Assembly: GCF_900631955.1 (NCBI RefSeq)
Contig: NZ_UZWD01000049.1
Location: forward strand, 1 to 64,000
Reading direction: 5' to 3'
Length of the DNA: 64,000 nt
Source: Devosia equisanguinis
GTDB taxonomy: Bacteria; Pseudomonadota; Alphaproteobacteria; Rhizobiales; Devosiaceae
The position numbers were made by a program, and so were the translations under genes. The notes below the pieces were generated by a model. It searched no databases. It was given only the letters and a program-made list of their open reading frames with translations, and was not told the origin of the DNA. Positions 1 through 7,017 of the stretch are shown one piece after another; positions within the stretch are counted from its first letter, which is position 1; the number at the start of each line of letters is the position of its first letter.

Positions 1-63
1 CCCCAGGGGGAGGGAGATGGGCCGGTGCTTTTGACTAACTCTTGCCCAGAACGCGATGCGGCT

Positions 64-98
64 CCTCCCCCTTCTTCAGGGGGAGGCTGGGAGGGGGT
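64..98. repeat. Extragenic palindrome, family A
   Basis: A perfect 8-bp stem, CCTCCCCC / GGGGGAGG, encloses the loop TTCTTCA and is followed by a G-rich tail (CTGGGAGGGGGTG). The same arrangement recurs at 44580-44616, and weaker forms lie at 38067-38098 and 49731-49756. All copies are between genes, so this is an interspersed repeat family rather than a terminator specific to one operon. Confidence 0.7.
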
Positions 99-401
99 GT
101 GCAGCACGCTCAAACCCATCTGCGATAGCCCTGCCTTGAGGGGGAGGGTCGCGGTGGGCGATAGTGCAGTGATCCATCGATGCCCCCGGTCAGCCCCGAT
201 AAGACACTCATCCGCGTCTCTGGCCACTTCGCTTGAGCCGCCCCGACCACCCGGTTTGCACCTCTATAAAGCCCCCGAATTTCCCGCCGCTTACCACTGA
301 AACCCCAGCTTTCCCAAGGGTTTCCGAGATAGATACAATTTGAATTAATTTGCGATTTTTCGTGAAAAGAGGCCGCAGGACTTGGAGCCTAAACCTGATC
401 T

Positions 402-420
402 CGCCGGCAAGAAACGCCGG
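402..420 (+). promoter_or_regulatory. Inverted repeat in flagellin leader
   Basis: CCGGC and GCCGG arms separated by AAGAAAC lie about 30 bases before the flagellin start codon. The site also matches the GGCA-N5-TGCC motif of the other flagellar promoters with one mismatch (CGGCA-N5-CGCCG). It may be a DNA operator or a hairpin in the flagellin 5' UTR; which one cannot be told from sequence alone. Confidence 0.35.
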
Positions 421-448
421 GAAAAATTCAGGAACAGGAAGTCCACAA

Positions 449-1579
449 ATGAGCGTCTCTCTCTCTGCAAACACCCGTGCTGGCCTCACCGTTCTGCGCA
501 ATGTCGCTGATCAGATGTCGACAACGCAGAACCGCCTGGTCACCGGCAAGGCCGTGAACAGCCCGCTGGACAACGTGTCGAAGTTCTTCACCGCCTCCTC
601 GATGGACTCTCGTGCCGCTTCGATCGATGCGCTCATGGACAATATCAATTCCGCCAAAAGCTCGATGAAGGCCGCCAGTGAAGGCATCAAGGGTATTCAG
701 GGTCTGATCAAGGAGGCCCGCTCGCTCACCAGCCAGGCGCTGACCTCTTCGGCCACCACCGGCCAGGTCACGGGTTCGACCAACCTGACCAACGGCACCA
801 CCTTCGCCTCCATGGGCTTTGAAGCAGCCGATACGGTCACTGTCAGCGATGGCACCACCACCGCGACTTTCACCACCGCGGCAGGTACCGATGTCGAAGA
901 CTTCATCACTGCGGTGAACGGCACTGCCAATCTCAACGTCAAGGCAAGCCTCGACGACAGCGGCAAGCTGAAGCTCGAAAACGTCAAGGGCGGCAATGTG
1001 GTTATCGGCGGCGCTGCCGATGCCGACGAACTCGGCGCCCTGGGTGTTGCCGCCGGCACCACCAATGGTACTGCCAACGCCACCCGTACCTCGCTGGCCA
1101 AGCAGTTCGACGCCCTCCGCTCGGAAATCGACCGGATCGCCAAGGATGCCGGCATCAACGGCACCAACCTCTTGGCTGGTGACAAGATCAAGCTGGCTCT
1201 GAATGAGAATGGATCGTCCTCGACCACAATCGAAGGTACCGCTGTGAGCGCCTCATCCCTCAATATCGAAGAAGCCGCCGACAGCTGGCAGAGCGATACC
1301 GCTGTCAATGACGCCCTGAGCTCGCTGATCGACGCAGCCGACTCGCTGCAGGCCACCGCCGCCTCGTTCTCCTCGAACAAGTCGATCATCGATGCCCGTG
1401 CCGACTTCAATGCTTCGCTGTCCGACATTCTCAAGGCCGGTTCGTCCGACCTGACCGCCGCCGACATGGACCAGGAAGCCGCCAATCTGATGGCTCTCCA
1501 GACCCGTCAGCAGATGGCCACCACCTCGCTCTCCATCATGCGCTCGGCTGAAACCACCGCCCTGAGCCTGCTGCGCTAA
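449..1579 (+). CDS. Flagellin
   Basis: Encodes a 376-residue flagellin, the subunit of the extracellular flagellar filament. The start is the ATG at 449, preceded by GGAACAGGAAG; an in-frame ATG at 350 would add 33 residues with no flagellin character. The N-terminal helical domain (about 1-110, beginning MSVSLSANTRAGLTVLRN) and the C-terminal helical domain (about 290-376, ending SAETTALSLLR) are the conserved D0/D1 coiled-coil regions. The central part is Thr/Ala/Gly/Asp-rich, as expected for the variable surface domain. It is monocistronic, closed by a strong terminator. Members of this family are exported by the flagellar type III system without a cleaved signal. The identity is secure, but which flagellin paralogue it is cannot be said. 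Confidence 0.95.
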   Translation: MSVSLSANTRAGLTVLRNVADQMSTTQNRLVTGKAVNSPLDNVSKFFTASSMDSRAASIDALMDNINSAKSSMKAASEGIKGIQGLIKEARSLTSQALTSSATTGQVTGSTNLTNGTTFASMGFEAADTVTVSDGTTTATFTTAAGTDVEDFITAVNGTANLNVKASLDDSGKLKLENVKGGNVVIGGAADADELGALGVAAGTTNGTANATRTSLAKQFDALRSEIDRIAKDAGINGTNLLAGDKIKLALNENGSSSTTIEGTAVSASSLNIEEAADSWQSDTAVNDALSSLIDAADSLQATAASFSSNKSIIDARADFNASLSDILKAGSSDLTAADMDQEAANLMALQTRQQMATTSLSIMRSAETTALSLLR

Positions 1580-1603
1580 GCACGCAGCGCAACCAAACGG
1601 AGA

Positions 1604-1632
1604 GGCCCGCCAGTTTGGCGGGCCTTTTGCGT
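1604..1632 (+). terminator. Rho-independent terminator of flagellin
   Basis: GGCCCGCC / GGCGGGCC stem with a short AGTTT loop, followed by TTTTGCGTTTTGG, starting 25 bases after the flagellin stop codon. Confidence 0.85.
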
Positions 1633-1676
1633 TTTGGTTTTTGTTGTTGCGGAACCAAGGGCAATGCGGCGTCGCC

Positions 1677-2000
1677 CTAAATGGTTTTGTCGGTCAGCTG
1701 GAAAGAACCTTCGGGAGGTGTCCAGTCGCGGTGAAGACGGCGGGCGATTTCCAGTTTGGAGAGACCTTGATTGCGATCTTCCATCGCCAGCAAGGTGGTT
1801 TCGAACAGCGTTTCGCTCTCGGCGTCGCTCGATTCGGCCGGCGCGGCTGACGATGAGGCCGGTGGCGCTTCGGCATCGATATCGGCCGCTGTCGCATCTG
1901 GTATCGGCCGGCGTTTGAAGTCACGTTCGCGGCGAGGCAGATTGGGCGACCAATAGCCGCTTCGTTTCGCACGCAGCATAGGCTCGATGCCTGGGCTCAT
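1677..2000 (-). CDS. Conserved-looking small protein beside flagellin
   Basis: A 107-residue protein I do not recognise. The N-terminal third is basic and Pro/Arg-rich, the middle is acidic and Ala/Ser-rich (low complexity), and the C-terminal 30 residues look structured (LSKLEIARRLHRDW). There is no signal peptide or membrane segment. It lies convergent to flagellin and downstream of the FlgN-like gene on the same strand, with 129 bases between them. A TTAAC-N6-TTCAC sequence at 2105-2119 resembles a CtrA box with one mismatch and could serve this gene. Codon use is like its neighbours. A flagellar role is suggested only by position. Confidence 0.6.
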   Translation of the reverse strand: MSPGIEPMLRAKRSGYWSPNLPRRERDFKRRPIPDATAADIDAEAPPASSSAAPAESSDAESETLFETTLLAMEDRNQGLSKLEIARRLHRDWTPPEGSFQLTDKTI

Positions 2001-2129
2001 TGTCCTGTCCTTCGGCGGGACTCCGCCGAGGTCAGGCTATGGTGCCGGTGCTACGCCACCCTTGCTTTCGTTCGTAAAGCTTTCATAGATCGTTCAGAAT
2101 GCGGTTAACCTCTGCTTCACCATCCGCGC

Positions 2130-2600
2130 TCACATGGCGCGGTTGACCGCGATACCGCGTGCCGATGCGGTTTTTGGCATGCCGACATAGCCGGTCTGGT
2201 TATACGTCTTGGTGCGGTCCTGCTGCCCAACCGCCTCGGCTACGTCGGTCAGCAAGTTCTCCGCCAGCGTCTTGGCCGTGGCAATTATGCGAAGGTTTTC
2301 AGCCATTTGGGTAGCCAGACTCTCATGGCAGTGCTGCAATCGGGCCAAGGCCTCGGGCGCTTCGGCGGCCAGCCGCTGGTTTTGCCGCTGCACGGCGCGG
2401 GCGAGGACCACATAATCCTGAGCCAGCTGGGTCTTGTTGGCGGTCAACTCACCCGCCTGCTTGTAACGCCCGGCGCGAAGCAACATGGTTTCTTCGTTCA
2501 TGACGTTCACCAACGCGGTGAGCGTAGTCTCGGCCTCCGCACACAAAGTCAAGGCAGGCATGGAATCGAGGGCTGCAATGCGTTTTGCGGCTGCGGACAT
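2130..2600 (-). CDS. FlgN-like flagellar export chaperone
   Basis: A 156-residue, largely alpha-helical, Ala/Gln/Leu-rich protein without signal peptide or membrane segments. The pattern of long amphipathic helices (about residues 20-125), a polar C-terminal tail and linkage to flgJ and flgI fit the FlgN/FlgN-like family, which keeps hook-filament junction proteins soluble before export. The start codon overlaps the flgJ stop by one base (TAATG), so the two are translationally coupled. The similarity is by architecture and context rather than by an invariant motif, so the family call is moderate. Confidence 0.65.
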   Translation of the reverse strand: MSAAAKRIAALDSMPALTLCAEAETTLTALVNVMNEETMLLRAGRYKQAGELTANKTQLAQDYVVLARAVQRQNQRLAAEAPEALARLQHCHESLATQMAENLRIIATAKTLAENLLTDVAEAVGQQDRTKTYNQTGYVGMPKTASARGIAVNRAM

Positions 2601-2911
2601 TAGCGATACGCTCCGTTTACTGGGATATTATTTGTCTGGCTGGCTTCCTGAACGGAAAGCATCTGCGACAGGATTTGATCGGCAATGCCGATGCCGCCGT
2701 TCTGGGCCATGGAATTGGCGAACTGCTCGGCCTGCATGCCCCGCCAGGTCTCCTCACCGAAGCCGCCGCCGAAATTCTTGTCGGGCTTGATGCCGGCAAA
2801 CATTTCCTTGGTCAGCATGGTCAGAAAAACGCCTTCAAATTCCTCGGCTTGCTGGCGCATGCGCAATGTCTGGGCGGAGGAAAGGCCGGTCGCGGCATTG
2901 ATGGAATTCAT
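2600..2911 (-). CDS. flgJ: FlgJ-type rod-binding protein (muramidase-less)
   Basis: A 103-residue protein made up only of the rod-binding domain: the central QAEEFEGVFLTMLTKEMFAG segment and the GGFGEETWRGM motif are typical of the FlgJ N-terminal half. The enterobacterial C-terminal peptidoglycan hydrolase domain is absent, which is the normal alphaproteobacterial form; another enzyme must open the wall for the rod. It follows flgI with a one-base gap (TGA-C-ATG) and overlaps the FlgN-like gene, forming a flgI-flgJ-flgN-like operon. In the periplasm the family binds and caps the growing rod. Confidence 0.88.
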   Translation of the reverse strand: MNSINAATGLSSAQTLRMRQQAEEFEGVFLTMLTKEMFAGIKPDKNFGGGFGEETWRGMQAEQFANSMAQNGGIGIADQILSQMLSVQEASQTNNIPVNGAYR

Positions 2912-2912
2912 G

Positions 2913-4034
2913 TCAGAGCACCTCGATTTCGGCCTGCAGCGCGCCGGTCGCCTTGATCGCCTGAAGAATAGCGATCAGGTCGCGCGGCGAGATACCCAGC
3001 GCGTTGAGCCCATCGACCAATTGCTGCAGCGTCACCGTCTCCGGCACGACCTGCAGGGCGGTATCTGTCTGCAGCACATCAAGATTCGTATTGGGATCGA
3101 CATTGGTCTGCCCCAGGCTCAGCGGATTGGGCTGCACCGTCTGCGGGTTTTCCGCGATGGTCACGGTCAGGTTGGACTGCGCCACCGCCACGCTCGACAC
3201 CCGAACGTCCTTGCCCATGACGATGATGCCGGAATTCTCGTCGATGACGATCTTGGCGCTCTGGTCGGTTTGGACGATCAGCTGTTCGATATCGGTCAGC
3301 AGGTCGACAATATTGCCGTTGAAATTGCGGGGCAGGGTCAGGCGGACGGTGCTCGGATTCTCCGGGACTGCGGTGGGTACGCCGATGAAATCATTGACGG
3401 CCAGGGCGATCCGGCGGGCCGTGGTCAGGTCGGGATTGCGCAGCGACAGGCGCAGCGAATGCTGCGCGCCGAGGCTGAACTCGATCTCGCGCTCGATCAG
3501 GGCGCCGGAGGAAATGCGGCCGGTCGTGGGCACACCCGAGATGACGGTGGCGGCATCGCCCTGCGCCTTGAAGCCGTTGATCAGCACCGGGCCCTGGGCG
3601 ATGGCATAGACTTCGCCATCGGCGCCGAGCAGCGGGGTCACCAGCAGGGTGCCGCCCTGGAGGCTATCGGCATCGCCCAGCGCCGCGACGCTGACATCCA
3701 TGCGCGAGCCCTGGGTGGCGAAGGGCGGCAGGTTTGCCGTCACCATCACCGCCGCGACATTGGCAGTGCGGACATTTTCGCCTTGGGTGTTGACGCCCAG
3801 TCGTTCGAGCATGGATTGCAGCGACTGCTTGGTGAAGGGCGAATTGTTGAGGCTGTCACCCGTGCCGTTGAGGCCGACCACAAGGCCGTAGCCCACCAGT
3901 TGGTTCTCGCGGATGCCCTCCATGTCGACGATGTCCTTGATCCGCGCCGGGGCTGCGGCCGTGGTGACGGGCGGCAGTGCCAGAGTGGCGCTGAGCACCA
4001 GGGCAAGGCAGATTCTGAACAGGCGGTTTGGCAT
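2913..4034 (-). CDS. flgI: Flagellar P-ring protein FlgI
   Basis: FlgI forms the periplasmic P ring around the flagellar rod. The start is placed at the ATG at 4034 because the protein then opens with a signal peptide (MPNRLFRICLALVLSA..., cleavage expected after TTAAA around residue 27) and has 373 residues, the usual FlgI length. The open frame extends 24 codons upstream but without signal-peptide logic. Conserved FlgI features are the ARIKDIVDMEGIRENQLVGY start of the mature protein, GLNGTGDSLNNSPFT and the C-terminal GISPRDLIAILQAIKATGAL. It is the first gene of flgI-flgJ-flgN-like and divergent from fliX across a regulatory region. Confidence 0.96.
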   Translation of the reverse strand: MPNRLFRICLALVLSATLALPPVTTAAAPARIKDIVDMEGIRENQLVGYGLVVGLNGTGDSLNNSPFTKQSLQSMLERLGVNTQGENVRTANVAAVMVTANLPPFATQGSRMDVSVAALGDADSLQGGTLLVTPLLGADGEVYAIAQGPVLINGFKAQGDAATVISGVPTTGRISSGALIEREIEFSLGAQHSLRLSLRNPDLTTARRIALAVNDFIGVPTAVPENPSTVRLTLPRNFNGNIVDLLTDIEQLIVQTDQSAKIVIDENSGIIVMGKDVRVSSVAVAQSNLTVTIAENPQTVQPNPLSLGQTNVDPNTNLDVLQTDTALQVVPETVTLQQLVDGLNALGISPRDLIAILQAIKATGALQAEIEVL

Positions 4035-4211
4035 TGACGTCCTCGAAGCGATGGCCCCGGGGATATGATGGGGCCTTCGCTCATAGCGATGCCAGAAGCG
4101 TGCCACTCTACGAGGGGGTTGTTATCTATATGAAAAGAAAAGGAAAAATCTGGAGGCCTCGTATCTGGTCCATGCCGCTTGACCGTCGGTAAGCAATTCT
4201 TGCCGGGTGCA

Positions 4212-4227
4212 TTAAGGCTCTGTTAAC
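4212..4227. promoter_or_regulatory. CtrA-type box in flgI/fliX intergenic region
   Basis: TTAA-GGCTCTG-TTAAC is an exact match to the CtrA consensus TTAA-N7-TTAA(C). It lies 52 bases before fliX and about 180 bases from flgI, so it could act on either. In Caulobacter and relatives phosphorylated CtrA activates early flagellar operons through such boxes. That this one is bound is inferred. Confidence 0.65.
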
Positions 4228-4234
4228 CCTCGTC

Positions 4235-4247
4235 GGCAGATTTTGCC
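4235..4247. promoter_or_regulatory. GGCA-N5-TGCC inverted repeat
   Basis: CGGCA-GATTT-TGCCG is a perfect 5-bp-arm inverted repeat, placed 8 bases after the CtrA-type box. A looser copy (GCA-ATTCT-TGC) is at about 4193-4203. The same element stands next to the CtrA-type boxes of flgF/fliL and fliO/flgB. It resembles the ftr-type elements used by the FlbD/FliX system as I remember them; the binding protein is inferred. Confidence 0.5.
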
Positions 4248-4278
4248 GTGAGGTTCAGCCAGAGGGTGAGTCTGCTTC

Positions 4279-4698
4279 GTGCGTATTGATACCACCATTC
4301 GTTCGACCGGGATTCCCGGGCGTGCTGCCGCCGGCAAGGCCGGCTCGGCGCCAGCCTTCGTGCCTGCGGGAATGGGTGGGGCGGCGCGGGCTTCGGCGGC
4401 GACGCCCGCAATGCCGATGGCTGGACTTGATGCCATCCTGGCGCTGCAGACCGTTGGCGACTTCCGCGAAAGCAGGCGCCGCTCGGTCAAGCGCGGCGCG
4501 TCAATGCTGGATGCTCTCGAATCCATCAAGGCCGACCTGCTGGTGGGCAATGTTTCCGCCGACCGTCTCGACGCCCTGGTGGGGCAATTGGCCAGCATGC
4601 GCGAGCGTGGTGAGCCTGACCTGGATGCCGTGATCGATGACATCGAATTGCGCGTCAGGGTGGAGCTCGCCAAGTTCGGACGCTTCCCGCCCTTGTAG
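4279..4698 (+). CDS. fliX: Flagellar assembly regulator FliX
   Basis: A 139-residue protein with the usual FliX length and layout: a Gly/Ala/Pro-rich N-terminal 45 residues, then the conserved region GLDAILALQTVGDFRESRRRSVKRG, then helical segments through DIELRVRVELAKFGRFPPL. In Caulobacter FliX couples completion of the early basal body to the sigma-54 activator FlbD and stabilises the P-ring lipoprotein chaperoning step. It stands alone, divergent from the flgI operon and followed by dksA on the same strand with a 170-base gap, an arrangement seen in other alphaproteobacteria. An exact CtrA-type box lies just upstream. Confidence 0.9.
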   Translation: MRIDTTIRSTGIPGRAAAGKAGSAPAFVPAGMGGAARASAATPAMPMAGLDAILALQTVGDFRESRRRSVKRGASMLDALESIKADLLVGNVSADRLDALVGQLASMRERGEPDLDAVIDDIELRVRVELAKFGRFPPL

Positions 4699-4867
4699 TC
4701 TTGCAATAGTCAAGACGGCTCGCTTCATCAAATTGTTGCTACTCCCGCGCTATGCACCTGTTGCAAGCGGCGTTTTCTGCGTTAACGAGCGGCGTTCTGC
4801 GTGCTTGCCCCAGAAGAGCGAGGCGCATATATAGGCCGCCAAGGGCGCATTGGAGTTGAGTCTGCTA

Positions 4868-5284
4868 ATGTCTTCGGTTGAACTGACAGAATATCGGCCC
4901 ACTGACGACGAGCCGTTCATGAACCCGCGCCAACGCGAATACTTCCGGGGCAAGTTGTTGTCCTGGAAGGACGAAATTCTTCGCGAAAGCCGTGAGACCC
5001 TCGAAAACCTCCAGGAAGAAAGCCAGAACCATCCGGACATGGCCGACCGGGCCAGCTCGGAAAGCGACCGCTCCCTGGAACTGCGCACCCGCGACCGTCA
5101 GCGTAAGCTGATTTCCAAGATCGACGCGGCGCTGAAGCGTATCGACGATGGCACCTATGGCTATTGCGAGGAAACCGGCGATCCCATCGGCATTGCCCGG
5201 CTCGACGCCCGCCCGATCGCGACGCTGAGCCTGGAAGCCCAGGAGCTGCATGAGCGTCGCGAAAAGGTCTATCGCGACGAGTGA
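4868..5284 (+). CDS. dksA: RNA polymerase-binding transcription factor DksA
   Basis: DksA binds in the RNA polymerase secondary channel and, with ppGpp, redirects initiation during nutrient stress. The ATG at 4868 gives 138 residues beginning MSSVELTEYRP; an in-frame ATG six codons earlier is also possible. The coiled coil with its tip (MADRASSESDRSLELRTRDRQ, about residues 55-75) is intact. The zinc-finger region keeps only one of four cysteines: CEET replaces the first CxxC and LSLEAQ replaces the second. This cysteine-poor form is known among alphaproteobacterial DksA proteins. The gene is monocistronic and ends in a bidirectional terminator. Confidence 0.93.
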   Translation: MSSVELTEYRPTDDEPFMNPRQREYFRGKLLSWKDEILRESRETLENLQEESQNHPDMADRASSESDRSLELRTRDRQRKLISKIDAALKRIDDGTYGYCEETGDPIGIARLDARPIATLSLEAQELHERREKVYRDE

Positions 5285-5306
5285 CCGGCGCATCCCGGCC
5301 AATTGG

Positions 5307-5334
5307 AAAAGCCCGCAGCGATGCGGGCTTTTTG
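5307..5334. terminator. Bidirectional terminator between dksA and the YciI gene
   Basis: AAGCCCGCA-GCGA-TGCGGGCTT stem-loop with T-rich sequence on the plus side (TTTTTGTTTG) and A-rich sequence at the 5' side (GGAAAAG), so it can stop both converging genes. Confidence 0.85.
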
Positions 5335-5345
5335 TTTGATCGGTA

Positions 5346-5768
5346 TTACTTGCCGCCGGAGCGTTCGATATTGCGGTCGTAGATTTCCTGGATTTCGGGG
5401 GTCATGACCTCATCGAAGGCTTCGGCCTCATAGACGGGGCGGATATCGATGTCGCTGTCGGTGAACATGGGATTGGGGCAGCGCTTGACCCATTCGACCG
5501 CCTCGTCCATGTCGCGCACCTGCCAGATCCAGTAGCCGGCCACCAGCTCCTTGGTTTCGGCGAAGGGCCCATCGATGACGGTGCGATTGGCGCCACTGAA
5601 GCGCACGCGCTTGGCGCTGGAACTGGGACGAAGGCCATCGCCACCCAGCATGATGCCGGCATTGATCAGCTGCTCGTTATATTTGGTCATGGCCTCGAGC
5701 AGTTCGGTGGTCGGCATGCGACCCTCTTCGCTGTCCTGGGTGGCCTTTACGAAAACGACGACGCGCAT
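5346..5768 (-). CDS. YciI/DGPF-domain protein
   Basis: A 140-residue protein of the YciI-like superfamily, as shown by VIDGPFAETKELVAGYWIW in the centre (the DGPFAETKE motif) and the dimeric ferredoxin-like pattern around it. Family members are small dimers of mostly unknown function, often encoded beside ECF sigma factors; no sigma factor is present here. The start at 5768 is chosen because GAGGAG lies 6 bases upstream; five extra in-frame codons before it lack a ribosome site. It is isolated, convergent with dksA and with its own promoter region of 160 bases shared with nothing else. Confidence 0.85.
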   Translation of the reverse strand: MRVVVFVKATQDSEEGRMPTTELLEAMTKYNEQLINAGIMLGGDGLRPSSSAKRVRFSGANRTVIDGPFAETKELVAGYWIWQVRDMDEAVEWVKRCPNPMFTDSDIDIRPVYEAEAFDEVMTPEIQEIYDRNIERSGGK

Positions 5769-5867
5769 TGATGTTCTCCTCATGCGGCGTGGGCGAAATT
5801 GCCCATCTGGCCAACCGACGATCCAGGCGGCAGGCGTTCGACAAATTTGCCTGCGATATTATGCGAC

Positions 5868-5905
5868 CTTCGAAAAACAGAAAGGGCGGAGCCCGGGGCC
5901 CCGCC
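5868..5905 (-). terminator. Terminator after distal curlin gene
   Basis: On the minus strand a GGCGG / CCGCC stem with a GC-rich internal segment is followed by CTTTCTGTTTTTCG, 25 bases after the curlin stop codon. Confidence 0.7.
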
Positions 5906-5929
5906 TCTTTGCGTCGCTTGCCGGCTTGG

Positions 5930-6343
5930 TCAGAAGCCGAAGACGGTGGTGATGCCGGTCTGGTCGTTGCCGTTCTGCATGCACTGGGCATTTGTGGCCT
6001 GGCCGAACTGGAACAGGCCGCAGGTATTGTTGTTGCCGTTCTGGCTGATGGTGCCGTTATGGCCATTGCCGTCCTGGAAAATCACGCCGTGGTTGCCGCT
6101 GCCGTTCTGGTTGAAGCCGGCCGAATTGCCATTGCCATTCTGGTAGGCATTGGCGCCGGTGGCCGACATGCCCTTGACCAGCGAGAACATCTTGAGGCCC
6201 ATGCCCAGTGCCTGGGCCTGTTCCGGATCGCTGGGGGTGAAGCCGATGGAAATCTGGCCGGCGGCCATCGCGGGGGCGGAGCCGACGCCGATCAGAGCGG
6301 CAGTGGCGAGGGCGGCGATGATCTTGGTGAAGCGGGTGGTCAT
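5930..6343 (-). CDS. Curlin-repeat amyloid subunit (distal copy)
   Basis: A secreted 137-residue curlin. Residues 1-28 are a signal peptide ending APAMA. Residues 29-60 (beginning GQISIGFTPSDPEQAQAL) are a conserved non-repeat head. From about residue 66 there are curlin-type strands with the Q-x-G-x-G-N pattern: YQNGNGN, NQNGSGN, FQDGNGH, SQNGNNN, MQNGND. It has two cysteines (about 107 and 119), unusual for curlins. Curlins assemble into cell-surface amyloid fibres for adhesion and biofilm. The gene is separated from csgH by a terminator and has its own leader, so it may be independently expressed. Confidence 0.88.
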   Translation of the reverse strand: MTTRFTKIIAALATAALIGVGSAPAMAAGQISIGFTPSDPEQAQALGMGLKMFSLVKGMSATGANAYQNGNGNSAGFNQNGSGNHGVIFQDGNGHNGTISQNGNNNTCGLFQFGQATNAQCMQNGNDQTGITTVFGF

Positions 6344-6507
6344 TTGGTCTCTCCGAAGTTGAATTTGCGTTCCCTGGTTGCTGGTCTTTCCAGCTCATGA
6401 AACGACATTAGGGCCCGGCAACTGAACCGGTTCGGAGCGGCGCATTCAGATTTCGTTCACTTGGAAAATTAAGGTTTTGGCGGTTGAGGATAGGCCAACT
6501 CCAAACG

Positions 6508-6533
6508 GAAAAAAGCCCCGGCGGGCCGGGGCT
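6508..6533 (-). terminator. Terminator after csgH
   Basis: AGCCCCGGC / GCCGGGGCT 9-bp stem with a tight loop and, on the minus strand, a following run of six T. It separates csgH from the distal curlin gene. Confidence 0.85.
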
Positions 6534-6568
6534 GAGTGGGGAGGTCGGGAAGGAATAGGCAGGCTTGT

Positions 6569-6955
6569 TCAGGTGCGGGCGGCGAATTGCTGGGAGCAAT
6601 CGAGCTGCTTGCCATTGGCGGTGACCGAAAAGTCGACATCGATCTTGGAGCCGGCATTGACCATGACACGGCCGAGTGAGACGGCGGCGTCAGGTGCGGC
6701 CGAGAAGGCGCCGCCCTGGCTGACATTGGTCGAACCGCCGCCGCCTGAACTCTTGAGCGCGAAGCGATATTCGCCGTTGAGCGCGGTGGGGCTCTGCAAC
6801 ACGCCCTCGACGGCCAGCATGCCGTGTTCGGTCTTGGTGCTGACGCCGCAGGCGATATCGGTGCCGGCGGCATTGGCGCTGGCACCGGCGCCCAGCGCTG
6901 CAAGGCTGATGGCGAGGGCCGCCATGGTGCCGATGGTGATGGGGGTCTGGATCAT
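6569..6955 (-). CDS. csgH: Curli assembly chaperone CsgH
   Basis: A 128-residue periplasmic protein with a signal peptide (about 1-30) and a mature beta-sandwich-like part starting GTDIACGVSTKT and ending DCSQQFAART. The two cysteines near the ends of the mature region, the length and the position between two curlins match CsgH, the alphaproteobacterial protein that inhibits premature CsgA polymerisation. A Gly/Ser run (KSSGGGGSTNV) marks a flexible loop. It lies 62 bases downstream of the proximal curlin, past a hairpin without a T tract, which could reduce csgH expression relative to the subunit. Confidence 0.82.
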   Translation of the reverse strand: MIQTPITIGTMAALAISLAALGAGASANAAGTDIACGVSTKTEHGMLAVEGVLQSPTALNGEYRFALKSSGGGGSTNVSQGGAFSAAPDAAVSLGRVMVNAGSKIDVDFSVTANGKQLDCSQQFAART

Positions 6956-6979
6956 TTCATCCTCCTGGGAGTGAGCGGA

Positions 6980-7003
6980 GGGGCCGGCTCTGGTGCCGGC
7001 CCC
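6980..7003 (-). promoter_or_regulatory. Intercistronic hairpin between curlin and csgH
   Basis: GGGGCCGGC-TCTGGT-GCCGGCCCC has a perfect 9-bp stem but no T tract on the minus strand. It probably acts as a partial terminator or mRNA 3'-end stabiliser that lets the curlin message exceed csgH. Confidence 0.55.
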
Positions 7004-7017
7004 GTTCGGAGCGGAGG

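Larger units (their letters stand above)
1..448. other. Gene-free leader region before flagellin
   Basis: No convincing gene is visible in these 448 bases. The first 160 bases carry pieces of a G/C-rich extragenic palindrome: an intact hairpin at 64-86 and half-units at 1-14 and 134-160. Reading frames here are short and translate these repeats. The last 150 bases are more AT-rich (around 330-360) and presumably hold the flagellin promoter and 5' untranslated region, but no clear sigma-54 (GG-N10-GC) or sigma-28 element could be assigned by eye. Confidence 0.6.

Noticed and set aside
25..300. 91-codon open frame at window start
   Set aside because: Translates G/C-rich repeat units; Pro/Ser/Gly/Arg-rich without structure.
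2685..4037. 450-codon frame antisense to flgI and flgJ
   Set aside because: Shadow frame; FlgI on the minus strand has full motif support.
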